64,000 nt of DNA from Gemmatimonadota bacterium (lineage in GTDB: Bacteria > Gemmatimonadota > Gemmatimonadetes > Longimicrobiales > Gaopeijiaceae): the NCBI GenBank assembly GCA_021295815.1, contig JAGWBQ010000007.1:1-64000 (forward strand), in the 5' to 3' direction. The translations under genes and the position numbers were made by a program. A model generated the notes under the pieces. It did no database searches. It was not told the DNA's origin and worked only from the letters and a program-made list of their open reading frames with translations. Positions 36,808 through 45,913 of the stretch are shown piece by piece (positions within the stretch are counted from its first letter, which is position 1; each line of letters opens with the position of its first letter).

Positions 36808-37668
36808 GTGGAACGTATCGTCGTCGCGGGCGCCGGCACCATGGGAGCGGGCATCGCCCACGCAACGGCCCAGCACGGCTTTCCGACCGTGCTCATCGAT
36901 GTGAACGAAGCGTGTCTGGATCGCGCGCTGGCCGTCATCGACACCAACCTGAGCCGACAGGCGAAGAAGGGCGTCATAGAGATGGGGACGGAGCCGGACG
37001 TCCTCGCCCGCATCGAGACCACCACGGAGTTCGCGCCGGCCCTCGAGTCCGCCGACATGATGATCGAGGCCGTGCCGGAGAAGATGGAGACGAAGCGCGA
37101 GATCTTCGAACTCGCCGACCGCCGCGCCCCTCCCGGGGCCATTCTGGCGAGCAACACCTCGTCCATATCCATCACCTCCCTGGGCGCGTTCACCTCCCGA
37201 CCCGGTTCCGTGATCGGGATGCACTTCATGAACCCGGTTCCGGTGATGAAGCTCGTCGAGGTTGTCAGAGGCCTGGCCACCGATGACGACACCGTCGACG
37301 CCGTGGTCGGACTGACAAGGCGTCTGGCAAAGACTCCGGTCGAGGTCTCGGATTTTCCCGGCTTCGTCTCCAACCGGATCCTGATGCCGATGATCAACGA
37401 GGCGGTCTTCGCACTCATGGAAGGGGTGGCCGACGCAGACTCCATCGACGACGTGATGCGGCTGGGCATGAATCATCCGCTCGGCCCGCTGGCCCTCGCC
37501 GATCTGATCGGTCTCGACGTCTGCCTCGACATCCTCGGCGTTCTCCACGACCAACTGGGCGACGATCGTTATCGCCCGTGCCCGCTGCTGCGCAAGCATG
37601 TGGAGGCCGGTTGGCTGGGCCGCAAGAGCGGACGAGGGTTCCATGCATACCCGGCCTCGGGTAGGTGA
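36808..37668 (+). CDS. 3-Hydroxybutyryl-CoA/3-hydroxyacyl-CoA dehydrogenase
   Basis: 286 residues, GTG start 13 bases after bioY. NAD-binding 'VVAGAGTMGAGIAHATAQHG' at the N-terminus, 'ASNTSSISITSLG' and catalytic His region 'GMHFMNPVPVMKLVEVV', then the C-terminal dimerisation domain with 'DFPGFVSNRILMPMINEA'. It oxidises 3-hydroxyacyl-CoA to 3-ketoacyl-CoA. It is a single-domain enzyme, not fused to an enoyl-CoA hydratase. Its stop overlaps the acyl-CoA dehydrogenase GTG. Confidence 0.94.
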   Translation: MERIVVAGAGTMGAGIAHATAQHGFPTVLIDVNEACLDRALAVIDTNLSRQAKKGVIEMGTEPDVLARIETTTEFAPALESADMMIEAVPEKMETKREIFELADRRAPPGAILASNTSSISITSLGAFTSRPGSVIGMHFMNPVPVMKLVEVVRGLATDDDTVDAVVGLTRRLAKTPVEVSDFPGFVSNRILMPMINEAVFALMEGVADADSIDDVMRLGMNHPLGPLALADLIGLDVCLDILGVLHDQLGDDRYRPCPLLRKHVEAGWLGRKSGRGFHAYPASGR

Positions 37669-38894
37669 GGCTCGCGTCGTCGGAGATCAGGGATCTCGCC
37701 GGAGACTTCGCACAGCGCTTTTTGAAGCCGCAGGCGTCCGAGTCGGATTCCCGGCGGACGGTCGCGCCCGAGGCCATGGACGAGCTCGCAGCCTCCGGCT
37801 TTCTGGGCATGCTCGTTTCGGAGGATGCGTTCGGTCTGGATCTCGACATGACGGACTACCTGCTGGTGCTGGAGGAATTCGCCAGGGAGGACGCCTCGAT
37901 CGCGGTCGCCGTCGGCGCTCATAACGGACCGGTTTGCGGCCTGCTGCGGCGCAGCGCCAGCCCCGAACAGCGCGAGCGGTGGCTGCCCCGACTCGCCACC
38001 GGCGAAGTTCTGGGCGCCTTCGCTCTCGCGGAGCCGGAAGCCGGAAGCGACGCCGCCTCTCTGCGGTGCACGGCTGTCCCCACCGACGACGGCTGGGCGC
38101 TAACGGGCCGCAAGCGCTGGGTGACGAACGGCGCGCGGGCGGGGCTGGTCGTCGTCTTTGCGCGGACACCCGCCGAAGGCGTCTCCGCCTTTCTCGTCGA
38201 CACCCGCTCCGAAGGGTTCTCGGTCGCCCGACGCGAGGTCACGCTCGGGCTAAGGGCGTTGGAAGTGGTCGAACTCGAGTTTTCCGAGCTCCGCCTCCGC
38301 TCCGAAGCCCTTCTGGGAGAGCTCGGACGCGGAATCTCGCTGGCCCTGGGTGCTATCGACATCGGGAGGTCGGGCATCGCGGCGATAGCGCTCGGGATCG
38401 GGCGCGCGGCCGCCGAGCACGCGCGGGGCTACGCCGTGGAGAGGGAGCAGTTCGGACGACGGATCGCCGAGTTCGGCGCGACACAGGCTAAATTCGCGGA
38501 GATGGCCACCCGGCTGCGAGCGGCGGAACTGCTCGTGCGCGATGCCGCTCAGGCGTTCGGAAGAGCCGAATCGACGGGCGTCGGCGTCGCCCCTGCCGGC
38601 ACGCCGGGCGTCGGCGGGGCCCGGTCGGAAGTGACGCTGAAGGCGGCGATGGCCAAGCTGGCGGCGTCGGAGACGGCCACCTGGGTGGCCGATGCCGCAG
38701 TGCAGATCTACGGCGGGTACGGGTACATGCGCCACTACCCGGTCGAAAGGCGGCTCCGCGATGCTCGCGGCACGGAGCTTTTGGGAGGGTCCAGCGAGAT
38801 ACTGAGACATGTGATCGCTCGCGAGACCGTGCCTGCAGGTGCGCCCCAAAGGCGCGCGGCGGGCTCCACCTTGACTCCAACCGGATGGGGATGA
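37665..38894 (+). CDS. Acyl-CoA dehydrogenase with atypical base position
   Basis: 409 residues, GTG start overlapping the upstream stop (GTGA). FAD-dependent oxidation of acyl-CoA to enoyl-CoA. It has the family segments '[16 protein letters not shown]', '[13 protein letters not shown]' and '[20 protein letters not shown]'. At the site of the catalytic Glu of medium- and short-chain enzymes (IYEGT) this protein has Leu-Leu-Gly374-Gly. The alternative Glu of isovaleryl-CoA dehydrogenases, in the helix before '[11 protein letters not shown]', also aligns with Gly ('IDIGRSG'). The base is therefore not obvious. A Gly-Val-rich insert lies near residues 300-325. Confidence 0.9.
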   Translation: MRLASSEIRDLAGDFAQRFLKPQASESDSRRTVAPEAMDELAASGFLGMLVSEDAFGLDLDMTDYLLVLEEFAREDASIAVAVGAHNGPVCGLLRRSASPEQRERWLPRLATGEVLGAFALAEPEAGSDAASLRCTAVPTDDGWALTGRKRWVTNGARAGLVVVFARTPAEGVSAFLVDTRSEGFSVARREVTLGLRALEVVELEFSELRLRSEALLGELGRGISLALGAIDIGRSGIAAIALGIGRAAAEHARGYAVEREQFGRRIAEFGATQAKFAEMATRLRAAELLVRDAAQAFGRAESTGVGVAPAGTPGVGGARSEVTLKAAMAKLAASETATWVADAAVQIYGGYGYMRHYPVERRLRDARGTELLGGSSEILRHVIARETVPAGAPQRRAAGSTLTPTGWG

Positions 38895-39952
38895 AGATCT
38901 TCGACCTTATGACAGAGGGCAAGCACGAACAGATTGTGTTCTGGAGCGAACCCGAGCTCGGCTACCGCGGCATAATCGCAATCCACGACACGACCCTCGG
39001 ACCGGCCCTCGGCGGTACGCGTTTCTGGAACTACGCATCGGGCGACGAAGCTCTGCTCGACGCGCTCCGGCTATCCAAGGGCATGACCCAGAAAGCCGCC
39101 GTGACCGGACTCGATCTCGGCGGCGGCAAGTCGGTCATCTGGGGCGACAACCGCACCGAGGACAGAGAGATGGTCCTGCGCGCCCACGGCAGGGCGGTCG
39201 AATCTCTCGGTGGTCGGTACATAACCGCGGTGGACGTGGGCACCTCCTCCGAAGACATGGAGTACATGCGCATGGAGACCGAGCATGTCGTCGGACTGCC
39301 GACTGCGTCCGGCGATCCCTCGCCGGTGACGGCCTTCGGGGTCTTCCAGGGAATACGGGCGGCGATCGCCTTCAAGTTCGGCGGCGACGACCTGGAAGGT
39401 CGGCACGTCGCGGTCCAGGGGCTCGGCAACGTGGGTTACTCGCTCTGTCGCTTCCTGGCGGAGGCCGGAGCGCGCCTGACGGTGGCCGACATCGTGCCGG
39501 AGAGGGTGGCCGAGGCGGGAAGGGAATTCGGAGCCGGGTCCGAGGCGCCGGAACGCATCCATGCCGTCGAAGCCGACGTCTTCGCCCCGTGCGCCTTGGG
39601 CGGCGTTCTAAACGACGACACAATCTCCGAACTCCAGGTCTCGGTCGTTGCCGGAGCTGCGAACAATCAGCTCCAACGGAGCGCCAAGCACGCGACCGTG
39701 CTGCGCGAGGCGGGGATCCTCTATGCGCCCGACTATGTGGCGAACGCCGGGGGCCTCATCCACGTCTACGGCGAACTGCGGCACTGGGGAGACGCCCAGG
39801 TTCGGCGCAAGGTGAGCGAGATCCGCATGACCTTGCTCGGCATATTCGAGGTCGCCGCCCGGGAGGGCATCTCGCCCAACGCAGCCGCCAACCGCGTCGT
39901 CGAGGAGCGTATCCGCCGCACCAGACACCTCGAGAGGACCTTCCTGGCGTGA
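38885..39952 (+). CDS. Leu/Phe/Val/Glu-type amino acid dehydrogenase
   Basis: 355 residues, ATG at 38885 (a second ATG at 38891 is equally possible). It deaminates an amino acid to its 2-oxo acid with NAD. Lys70 in '[10 protein letters not shown]' and Lys82 in 'GGGKSVI' match the substrate and catalytic lysines of leucine dehydrogenase (68 and 80). The Rossmann glycines are '[11 protein letters not shown]'. The small size and these motifs favour leucine/valine/phenylalanine dehydrogenase over hexameric glutamate dehydrogenase. Next to acyl-CoA genes it suggests branched-chain amino-acid breakdown. It overlaps the acyl-CoA dehydrogenase by 10 bases. Confidence 0.9.
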   Translation: MGMKIFDLMTEGKHEQIVFWSEPELGYRGIIAIHDTTLGPALGGTRFWNYASGDEALLDALRLSKGMTQKAAVTGLDLGGGKSVIWGDNRTEDREMVLRAHGRAVESLGGRYITAVDVGTSSEDMEYMRMETEHVVGLPTASGDPSPVTAFGVFQGIRAAIAFKFGGDDLEGRHVAVQGLGNVGYSLCRFLAEAGARLTVADIVPERVAEAGREFGAGSEAPERIHAVEADVFAPCALGGVLNDDTISELQVSVVAGAANNQLQRSAKHATVLREAGILYAPDYVANAGGLIHVYGELRHWGDAQVRRKVSEIRMTLLGIFEVAAREGISPNAAANRVVEERIRRTRHLERTFLA

Positions 39953-41262
39953 ATGGTAAAGATCCTGGGGTCGCGCCCGCCAACCCCCTCTCTTCACAGC
40001 ACCCGAACCTGCGGAACGCGGATCCGGAGATCTGGCGAGCGTTGCAGGCCGAAGAGCGCCGCCAAACCGACGGCGTCGAGCTCATCGCATCCGAGAATCA
40101 CGTCTCCCGCGCGGTCATGGAGACCATGGGTTCGGTCCTGACCAACAAATATGCCGAAGGGCTGCCGGGCAGGCGCTACTACGGCGGCTGCGAGTTCGTG
40201 GACGGAGTGGAGGAGACGGCCCGGAGCCGCGCCTGCGAGCTCTTCGGGGCCGATCACGCCAACGTGCAGCCCCACTCGGGCGCCTCCGCCAATTTCGCCG
40301 CCTATCTCTCGTGCCTGAAACCGGGCGATCGCATCCTCGGCATGAATCTCAGCCACGGCGGCCATCTGACGCACGGCGCGCGGGTCAACTTCTCCGGGCA
40401 GTTCTTCGAGGTCGCGTCTTACGGAGTGCGCGACGACGACGCGCTTATCGACCACGATTCGGTGCGGGACGCCGCGCTCGCCAGCAGACCTCGGATGATC
40501 GTCTGCGGCGCGAGCGCCTATCCCCGCGTCATCGACTACTCGGCCTTCGCCGAGATCGCACGCGAAGTCGACGCGGTTCTCCTGGTGGACATGGCCCACG
40601 TCGCCGGACTCGTCGCCGGCGGTGCGCATCCGTCTCCCGTGCCGCACGCCGACATCGTGGCGAGCACGACCCACAAGACGCTCCGCGGTCCTCGAGGCGG
40701 CTTTATCCTCTGCACGCAGGAGCGGGCGAAGTCCGTCGACAAGACGGTATTTCCCTACGCGCAGGGAGGACCGCTCATGCATGTGATCGCCGCAAAAGCC
40801 GTGGCCTTCGGCGAGGCTCTCGCACCCGCCTTCGGGAGATACGCGCACGAAGTGGTGGAGAACGCCCGCACCTTGGCCGGATCGCTCGCGGAGGCGGGAT
40901 TCCATCCGGTGAGCGGCGGAACCGACACTCATCTGCTCCTCGTCGATCTCCGCCCGTCCCATCCCGATCTGACCGGCAGCCGGGCGGAACGCGTGTTGGA
41001 GGCGGCCGGGATCACCGCGAACAAGAACACGGTGCCGAACGAGACGCGTTCGCCCTTCGTGGCCTCCGGCCTGCGCATCGGTACGGCGGCTGCGACGACG
41101 CGGGGTATGAACGGAACCGAGATGCGTCAGATCGCGGCCTGGATCACCGAAGCTCTGGCCGGACCCGAGGACGAATCCGTCACCCGCCGGATACGCGGCG
41201 AGGTTCACGAGCTCTGCAAGAACTTTCCCGTTCACGCTCCGGAGATCGTCGTGGCGTCTTGA
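39949..41262 (+). CDS. glyA: Serine hydroxymethyltransferase
   Basis: 437 residues from the GTG at 39949, overlapping the stop of the dehydrogenase gene. It converts serine plus tetrahydrofolate to glycine and methylene-tetrahydrofolate. Motifs: '[20 protein letters not shown]', '[16 protein letters not shown]', '[13 protein letters not shown]', and the PLP lysine Lys243 in '[13 protein letters not shown]'. The C-terminal part includes '[20 protein letters not shown]'. Length is as usual for the family. Confidence 0.97.
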   Translation: MNGKDPGVAPANPLSSQHPNLRNADPEIWRALQAEERRQTDGVELIASENHVSRAVMETMGSVLTNKYAEGLPGRRYYGGCEFVDGVEETARSRACELFGADHANVQPHSGASANFAAYLSCLKPGDRILGMNLSHGGHLTHGARVNFSGQFFEVASYGVRDDDALIDHDSVRDAALASRPRMIVCGASAYPRVIDYSAFAEIAREVDAVLLVDMAHVAGLVAGGAHPSPVPHADIVASTTHKTLRGPRGGFILCTQERAKSVDKTVFPYAQGGPLMHVIAAKAVAFGEALAPAFGRYAHEVVENARTLAGSLAEAGFHPVSGGTDTHLLLVDLRPSHPDLTGSRAERVLEAAGITANKNTVPNETRSPFVASGLRIGTAAATTRGMNGTEMRQIAAWITEALAGPEDESVTRRIRGEVHELCKNFPVHAPEIVVAS

Positions 41263-41293
41263 TACGGCAGCCGAACGCCGTAGATTCAACCGC

Positions 41294-41725
41294 ATGACAG
41301 TGCAGACCCGCATGGAGGAGCAGATCGAGGAATTGCGCAGGCGAGCGCCGTGCATCGACCTCCGCGCCTACTACTTCGTCCTGGGCGCTCTGCGCGAGGT
41401 GGGACGGAGGCTGCCCAAACGCCGGCACATCTCCGCGCACGAACTTCTCGAGGGCGTGCGGGTCCTGGCGATCGAGCGCTACGGGCTTACCGCCCGGATG
41501 GTGCTCGAACACTGGGGCGTGACCGCCACCGAGGACATCGGAGAGATCGTATTCGGCCTCGTCGACCAGGGTGTGCTCGTGAAGACGGAGGACGACAGAA
41601 GTGAAGACTTCGCGAACGGCTTCGATTTCGTCGAGGCGTTCGAGACGAACTACCCTTGGCAAATGTCTCTCGGACAGGAGGTAAGAGATGAACCACCCGA
41701 AGTTCCCGACCTGCCGCAAGTGTGA
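41294..41725 (+). CDS. Minf_1886-family conserved protein
   Basis: 143 residues, all soluble. It begins 'MEEQIEELRRRAP' and contains 'YYFVLGALREVGRRLPKRRH', 'HISAHELLEGVRVLAIERYG' and 'TEDIGEIVFGLVDQGVLVKT', the pattern I know from the uncharacterised Minf_1886 family; the last third reads 'FDFVEAFETNYPW'. Function is unknown. It overlaps by 38 bases a small zinc-ribbon gene, so the two are probably made together. Confidence 0.8.
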   Translation: MTVQTRMEEQIEELRRRAPCIDLRAYYFVLGALREVGRRLPKRRHISAHELLEGVRVLAIERYGLTARMVLEHWGVTATEDIGEIVFGLVDQGVLVKTEDDRSEDFANGFDFVEAFETNYPWQMSLGQEVRDEPPEVPDLPQV

Positions 41726-41882
41726 CGCGAGCCTGCTGCTGCCTCTCTCCGACTACGGCCGGGACGGGGCAGCCATCCGCTACAAGGCGTGGGTCTGCTC
41801 GGATCCCGACTGCGGCTTCCACCTGCGCATAGACAACGGCGACATCAGCTTCGGCCGGAAGATCGCCGAGAGTTTCAAGTAG
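41688..41882 (+). CDS. Small zinc-ribbon protein
   Basis: 64 residues. The start is fixed by an excellent ribosome-binding site (AGGAGGT, 6 bases before the ATG at 41688). Two CxxC-like pairs, 'CRKC' near residue 9 and 'CSDPDC' near 37, should bind one zinc between short beta strands; the tail is 'FGRKIAESFK'. It could be an RNA- or protein-binding partner of the Minf_1886-like protein with which it overlaps. No named family is recognised. Confidence 0.75.
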   Translation: MNHPKFPTCRKCDASLLLPLSDYGRDGAAIRYKAWVCSDPDCGFHLRIDNGDISFGRKIAESFK

Positions 41883-41899
41883 CGGGAACCGCCTCGCCG

Positions 41900-43480
41900 A
41901 TGGCGGCTCCGGACCCCATCAGGGGAAGCGCCGCGGTACTTGCCCCGACAGGGGTTCAGGCTGCGGCTCTCGACCGAGATGCGATCCAGCAGGGAGGCGT
42001 CCCGGGCAGCGCTCTCATGGAGGCCGCCGGGCGGAGCGCCGCAGAGGTGCTCGCGAAGCTCCATCCCGAGGGGGACGTCGTGGGCGTGGTGGGTTCGGGG
42101 AACAACGGCGGTGACGCGCTCGTTCTCCTCCGCACCCTGGCGGCCTGGGGACGATCGGTGAAGGCGGTGCTGGTGGCCGACCGCGACCGCGGACGGGACG
42201 AGCGCGAGCTGCTTCATGGATGGCCGGTCGAGCGGCTCTCCGACCGCGAGCTCGGCGCGACCGGCTGGGAACGGATCTTCTCCGGGGCTGGGGTGATCGT
42301 GGACGGGATACTCGGAACCGGTGTCCGGGGGGCGCCGCGCGCGCGTCAGGCCGACGCCATCCGACGAGTGAACGCGGCGCCGGCGCCGGTGCTCTCGATC
42401 GACCTCCCTTCGGGGAGCTCGGCCGAAACCGGAGCGACGCCGGGTGCGACGGTCGACGCCGATGTGACCGTCGCCTTCGGCGGCCCCAAGCTTGGCACGC
42501 TTCTGCATCCGGCCCGGGCTCGGGCTGGCAGGATCGTCGCCGTCGAGATCGGTTTTCCGCCCTGGTCCGGGAGGGGTCTGGCAAGGGTTCTGACGCCGGC
42601 ATGGGCACGGCGGCGGCTGCCGCTCCGTTCGCCCGACACTCACAAGAACGCCGTGGGCCGAATGGTCGTGGTCGCAGGCGGTCCGGCACTGGCGGGCGCG
42701 GCGGTTCTCGTAGTCCGTTCAGCCTTCCGCGTCGGGGCCGGCTACGTCCGGATCTGCAGCCACGAGCGCAACCGCGCCGTGCTCATGAAGAACCTTCCGG
42801 AGGCAGTCTTCGTGCCTTGGGACGACGAAGCGGAGCTCTCGGAGGCGCTTCGAGGGAGCGATGCGGTCGCCCTCGGGCCCGGCCTGGGGCTGGACGAGGG
42901 GGCCCGGCGGGTGATGGAGCTGACCTTGAAGGCGCTTCCGCCGGAGGTGCCGGCGGTCGTGGACGCCGACGCGCTCAACCTCGTTGCCGCCGGGCGCGTC
43001 GATCCGTCGCCGCTCGCAGGACGCGCCGTGTTAACCCCCCACGCCGGAGAGGCTGCGCGTCTGCTCGGATGGACCAAGGAACGGATTCTCGCGGACCGCC
43101 CCGCCGCGCTTAGGGAACTGGTGGACCGGTTCAGCGCCGCCGTCCTGCTCAAGGGGGCTCCCTCGCTGGTGCTCGAACCCGGTGAAGCGATGCTCGTGGA
43201 CTCCCGCGACTCTTCCGCGCTGGCGGTGGCGGGCATGGGAGACGCCCTTGCCGGAGTCGTCGCCGCTCTGACGCCGGGCTCCGCCTCTTCGGCCGAGGCG
43301 GCGGCGCTCGGGCTGCATCTGACGGCGAGGGCGGCCGCGCACTCGGCAAAGGGGATCGGCGTGATTCCGTCCGACGTGGTCGAATACCTGCCGGCGGCGC
43401 TCCGGGAGACGGCTTCCGCGCCGCCGCCGCCGCTCTTTCCCTTCGCGAACTTCGACGTTCCGGCTGTGCCGTGCGTATGA
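41900..43480 (+). CDS. nnr: Bifunctional NAD(P)H-hydrate epimerase / ADP-dependent dehydratase
   Basis: 526 residues from the ATG at 41900. The N-terminal epimerase domain (1-215) has 'MEAAGRSAAEVL', 'GSGNNGGDALVLLRTLAAWG' and 'SIDLPSGSSAETG'. The C-terminal kinase-like dehydratase domain (about 235-515) has 'HKNAVGRMVVVAGG', 'ALGPGLG', 'DADALNL', 'LTPHAGEAARLLG', 'LLKGAPSLV' and 'AGMGDALAGVV', with Asp in GMGD as the catalytic base. It repairs hydrated NAD(P)H. The fusion order is the usual bacterial one. It overlaps thiL. Confidence 0.95.
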   Translation: MAAPDPIRGSAAVLAPTGVQAAALDRDAIQQGGVPGSALMEAAGRSAAEVLAKLHPEGDVVGVVGSGNNGGDALVLLRTLAAWGRSVKAVLVADRDRGRDERELLHGWPVERLSDRELGATGWERIFSGAGVIVDGILGTGVRGAPRARQADAIRRVNAAPAPVLSIDLPSGSSAETGATPGATVDADVTVAFGGPKLGTLLHPARARAGRIVAVEIGFPPWSGRGLARVLTPAWARRRLPLRSPDTHKNAVGRMVVVAGGPALAGAAVLVVRSAFRVGAGYVRICSHERNRAVLMKNLPEAVFVPWDDEAELSEALRGSDAVALGPGLGLDEGARRVMELTLKALPPEVPAVVDADALNLVAAGRVDPSPLAGRAVLTPHAGEAARLLGWTKERILADRPAALRELVDRFSAAVLLKGAPSLVLEPGEAMLVDSRDSSALAVAGMGDALAGVVAALTPGSASSAEAAALGLHLTARAAAHSAKGIGVIPSDVVEYLPAALRETASAPPPPLFPFANFDVPAVPCV

Positions 43481-44499
43481 CCGGACTCGGGCCGGGACGG
43501 GAGTTCGATCTCATCAGACGGGCTCTCGAGGCACGGACCGGCAGCAACTTGAGCCGCTTGCACGCCACTGGCGACCTGCCCGCCCCACCGGCGGACCGCG
43601 CGGGCGTCATCGGCCCGGGTGACGACGCCGCCATCCTGCCCGCCGGCCTCGCCGTCAGTACCGACATTTCGGTGGAGGATGTCCACTTCCGACGTTCCTG
43701 GCTCTCGGCCCGCGAGATCGGCTTCCGCGCCGCCGCCGCCGCGCTCTCGGACCTGGCCGCCGTCGGAGCCGGGCCAGCCTTCCTGCTCGTGTCGACCGCG
43801 CTTCCCTCGGACGAGCTCGGATGGGAGGAGATAAGCCGGGGTGTGGACGAGGCGGCCGCGCGAGTCGGGGCGGTGGTGATCGGCGGCGACCTGTCGAGGT
43901 CCCCGGGCCCGCTCGTTCTGGACGTGACGGTCATAGGCCGGGTGGGTGAGCCGTTGCTCCGCTCCGCGGCGGTCGTCGGCGACGAGCTCTGGGTCTCGGG
44001 TCCGCTTGGAGCGGCCGCCGCCGCCGTGAAGCTCTGGCTGGAGGGGCGAGCGCCGCCGCCGGCCCTGCGCTCCAGGTTCGCCCGGCCGCCTGATCTTTCC
44101 GGGTTCTCCCAGCGGCTGGCGAAGAGCGGCGAGCGGCGGGCGGCGATAGACATCTCCGACGGGCTGCTCGCCGACGCCGCCCACGTCGCCGCAGCTTCCG
44201 GAGTTCAGGTCGTGATCGATCGGGACGCGGTTCCGGTGTCGGAAGAGGCTCGTTCCTGCCTGGGCGAGGTCGAGTCCCTTAAGACAGCCCTCTCGGGCGG
44301 CGAGGACTACGAACTGCTCTTCACCGCGCAGCCGGGCTTCAACTCCGCGGAGTTCCGCTGCGACGGAGCCGTCCGCATAGGCCGCATCGCCGCGGGGCAG
44401 GGGCTGGTCCTGCTCCAGGACGGCGCACCCGCCACTCCGTTGGAGGTCGGGCACGACCACTTCGACACGTCCGTCCGACCACCCTCGACCCTGTCATGA
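43477..44499 (+). CDS. thiL: Thiamine-monophosphate kinase
   Basis: 340 residues from the ATG at 43477, which overlaps the nnr stop as ATGA; a GTG two codons upstream is the alternative. It phosphorylates thiamine monophosphate to the diphosphate. Motifs: 'GPGDDAAIL', 'STDISVEDVHF', 'ALSDLAAVGAGP', 'GGDLSRSPGPLVLDVTVIG', 'DISDGLLADAAHVA' and 'SGGEDYELLF'. The last 20 residues are past the core. Its stop overlaps the plsC ATG. Confidence 0.94.
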   Translation: MTGLGPGREFDLIRRALEARTGSNLSRLHATGDLPAPPADRAGVIGPGDDAAILPAGLAVSTDISVEDVHFRRSWLSAREIGFRAAAAALSDLAAVGAGPAFLLVSTALPSDELGWEEISRGVDEAAARVGAVVIGGDLSRSPGPLVLDVTVIGRVGEPLLRSAAVVGDELWVSGPLGAAAAAVKLWLEGRAPPPALRSRFARPPDLSGFSQRLAKSGERRAAIDISDGLLADAAHVAAASGVQVVIDRDAVPVSEEARSCLGEVESLKTALSGGEDYELLFTAQPGFNSAEFRCDGAVRIGRIAAGQGLVLLQDGAPATPLEVGHDHFDTSVRPPSTLS

Positions 44500-45218
44500 T
44501 CCGTGTCCTCGCGACGGCGCTGGCGGCTCTGATCGCTACCCTGGTCTTCGGCATCGCGGTCATCGTCGTCACCTGTCTGGGAGGGGACAGGGCCGGCTAC
44601 CGCCACGCCGGAATCCAGCGGGCCTGGGCGCGGGCGGTGCTCGGGGGCGCCGGCGTGCGGGTCGAGATCGAGAACGAGGACCTGTTGACGGAGGCCCGTT
44701 CCCGGGTGCTCGTGGCCAACCACTCTTCGCTCTTCGACATCCTCGTCCTCGCGTCGGTTCTCAGGGTGCCCTACAGTTGGGTGATGAAGGAGGAGCTGGG
44801 CCGGATCTTTTTCTTCGGGTCGGCGGTCAGGTCGGCGGGCCACATCATGCTCGACCGGAGCAACACCGAGAAAGCCGTGCGCTCACTCGACCGCATGACC
44901 GAACGACTCGCCACCGAACCCCTGACCGTCATCATGTTTCCCGAGGGCACCCGCTCCCGGACGGGCGCGCTGGGTCGCTTCCGACGAGGGGCCTTCATGC
45001 TCGCGATCCGGGCCGAGGCCGAGATCCTCCCGGCGGCGATACGCGGCACGTTCGAGATCAAACCCAAGGGTGTCGGGCGCATCGCGCCCGGTACCGTAAG
45101 CATCCGCATCGGCGAACCCATCCCGACCGCCGGCCTCGAGGCTAAGGACCGGGGCAGGATCACCACCCGGGTGCGGGAGGAGGTGGCCGCGCTGCTGGTG
45201 GCACCGGACCGGAGCTAG
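44496..45218 (+). CDS. plsC: 1-Acyl-sn-glycerol-3-phosphate acyltransferase
   Basis: 240 residues, ATG at 44496 overlapping the thiL stop (ATGA). An N-terminal membrane segment (about 5-28) is followed by the acyltransferase motifs 'NHSSLFD' (HX4D), 'GHIMLDRSN', 'MFPEGTRSRTG' and 'ILPAAIRGTFEIKPKG'. It makes phosphatidic acid from lysophosphatidic acid at the inner membrane. Confidence 0.94.
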   Translation: MIRVLATALAALIATLVFGIAVIVVTCLGGDRAGYRHAGIQRAWARAVLGGAGVRVEIENEDLLTEARSRVLVANHSSLFDILVLASVLRVPYSWVMKEELGRIFFFGSAVRSAGHIMLDRSNTEKAVRSLDRMTERLATEPLTVIMFPEGTRSRTGALGRFRRGAFMLAIRAEAEILPAAIRGTFEIKPKGVGRIAPGTVSIRIGEPIPTAGLEAKDRGRITTRVREEVAALLVAPDRS

Positions 45219-45261
45219 CACGCTTCGGGCCCGGTACGGCGCTTGCCGCCCCCGCTGCTCG

Positions 45262-45295
45262 AGCGAGACGGTCCGCGGGCCATCGCCGTCTCGCT
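45262..45295 (+). terminator. 10-bp perfect stem-loop between plsC and the TM2 gene
   Basis: AGCGAGACGG (45262-45271) and CCGTCTCGCT (45286-45295) are perfect complements around a 14-base loop. This is the strongest hairpin I found in the window. It lies 43 bases after the plsC stop and 51 bases before the TM2 gene. The sequence after it (GATCGTCCGCCGTTT) has only a weak T-stretch, so it may be a terminator, a processing signal or a protein-binding palindrome. Confidence 0.45.
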
Positions 45296-45346
45296 GATCG
45301 TCCGCCGTTTCGGAACCTACCGCCACCGGTCCGCGTAGACGCAAAG

Positions 45347-45913
45347 ATGAACTACGATCCCCGCTACCCCACCTCCCAAGGCGGGGACTCGAAAGACGTC
45401 AGCAACATCAACATCACCGTGTCCGAGAAGCCTTACAGTCTCGGCACGTCCTACCTGCTCCTGGCGATGTCGGTGTTCGGGCTCAGCGGACTGCACCGCT
45501 TCTACCTCGGCAAGGTATGGTCGGGACTCTTCTTCCTGCTGACATTGGGGTTCCTGGGGATCGGCACCCTCGTCGACCTGTTCAGCTTGAAGTCCATGGT
45601 CCGGGACGCCAATCGACGCGACGGCTACATTGCGCCCCGAAGGTTCCAGCTCGAGCCGCAAAAGCAGGTCGCAAGCCTTGCCGGGCAGGCTCCCGGCAAC
45701 AAGGTGGCCGATCTGAGGGTCGCACTCCTGAACGCGGCCCGCCGTAACGGCGGCGTTCTCACGGTCACCCAGGGAGTCATCGCCTCGGGGCGCGCCTTCG
45801 AAGAGGTGGAGCGAGCGCTCAACGCGATGGTCGACAAGGGGTACGTCGATGTCGACAACGCACCGGAGAGCGGGGTCGTCATCTACCGTTTCCCGGACCT
45901 GATCGGGGGATGA
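45347..45913 (+). CDS. TM2-domain membrane protein with C-terminal winged-helix-like region
   Basis: 188 residues. The TM2 domain (about 28-85) has two hydrophobic helices around a polar turn: '[20 protein letters not shown]' is the family signature, followed by '[11 protein letters not shown]'. The C-terminal third ('[18 protein letters not shown]', '[18 protein letters not shown]') looks like a small winged helix. The combination hints at a membrane-bound sensor or regulator; this is inference. Its stop overlaps the eno ATG. Confidence 0.85.
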   Translation: MNYDPRYPTSQGGDSKDVSNINITVSEKPYSLGTSYLLLAMSVFGLSGLHRFYLGKVWSGLFFLLTLGFLGIGTLVDLFSLKSMVRDANRRDGYIAPRRFQLEPQKQVASLAGQAPGNKVADLRVALLNAARRNGGVLTVTQGVIASGRAFEEVERALNAMVDKGYVDVDNAPESGVVIYRFPDLIGG

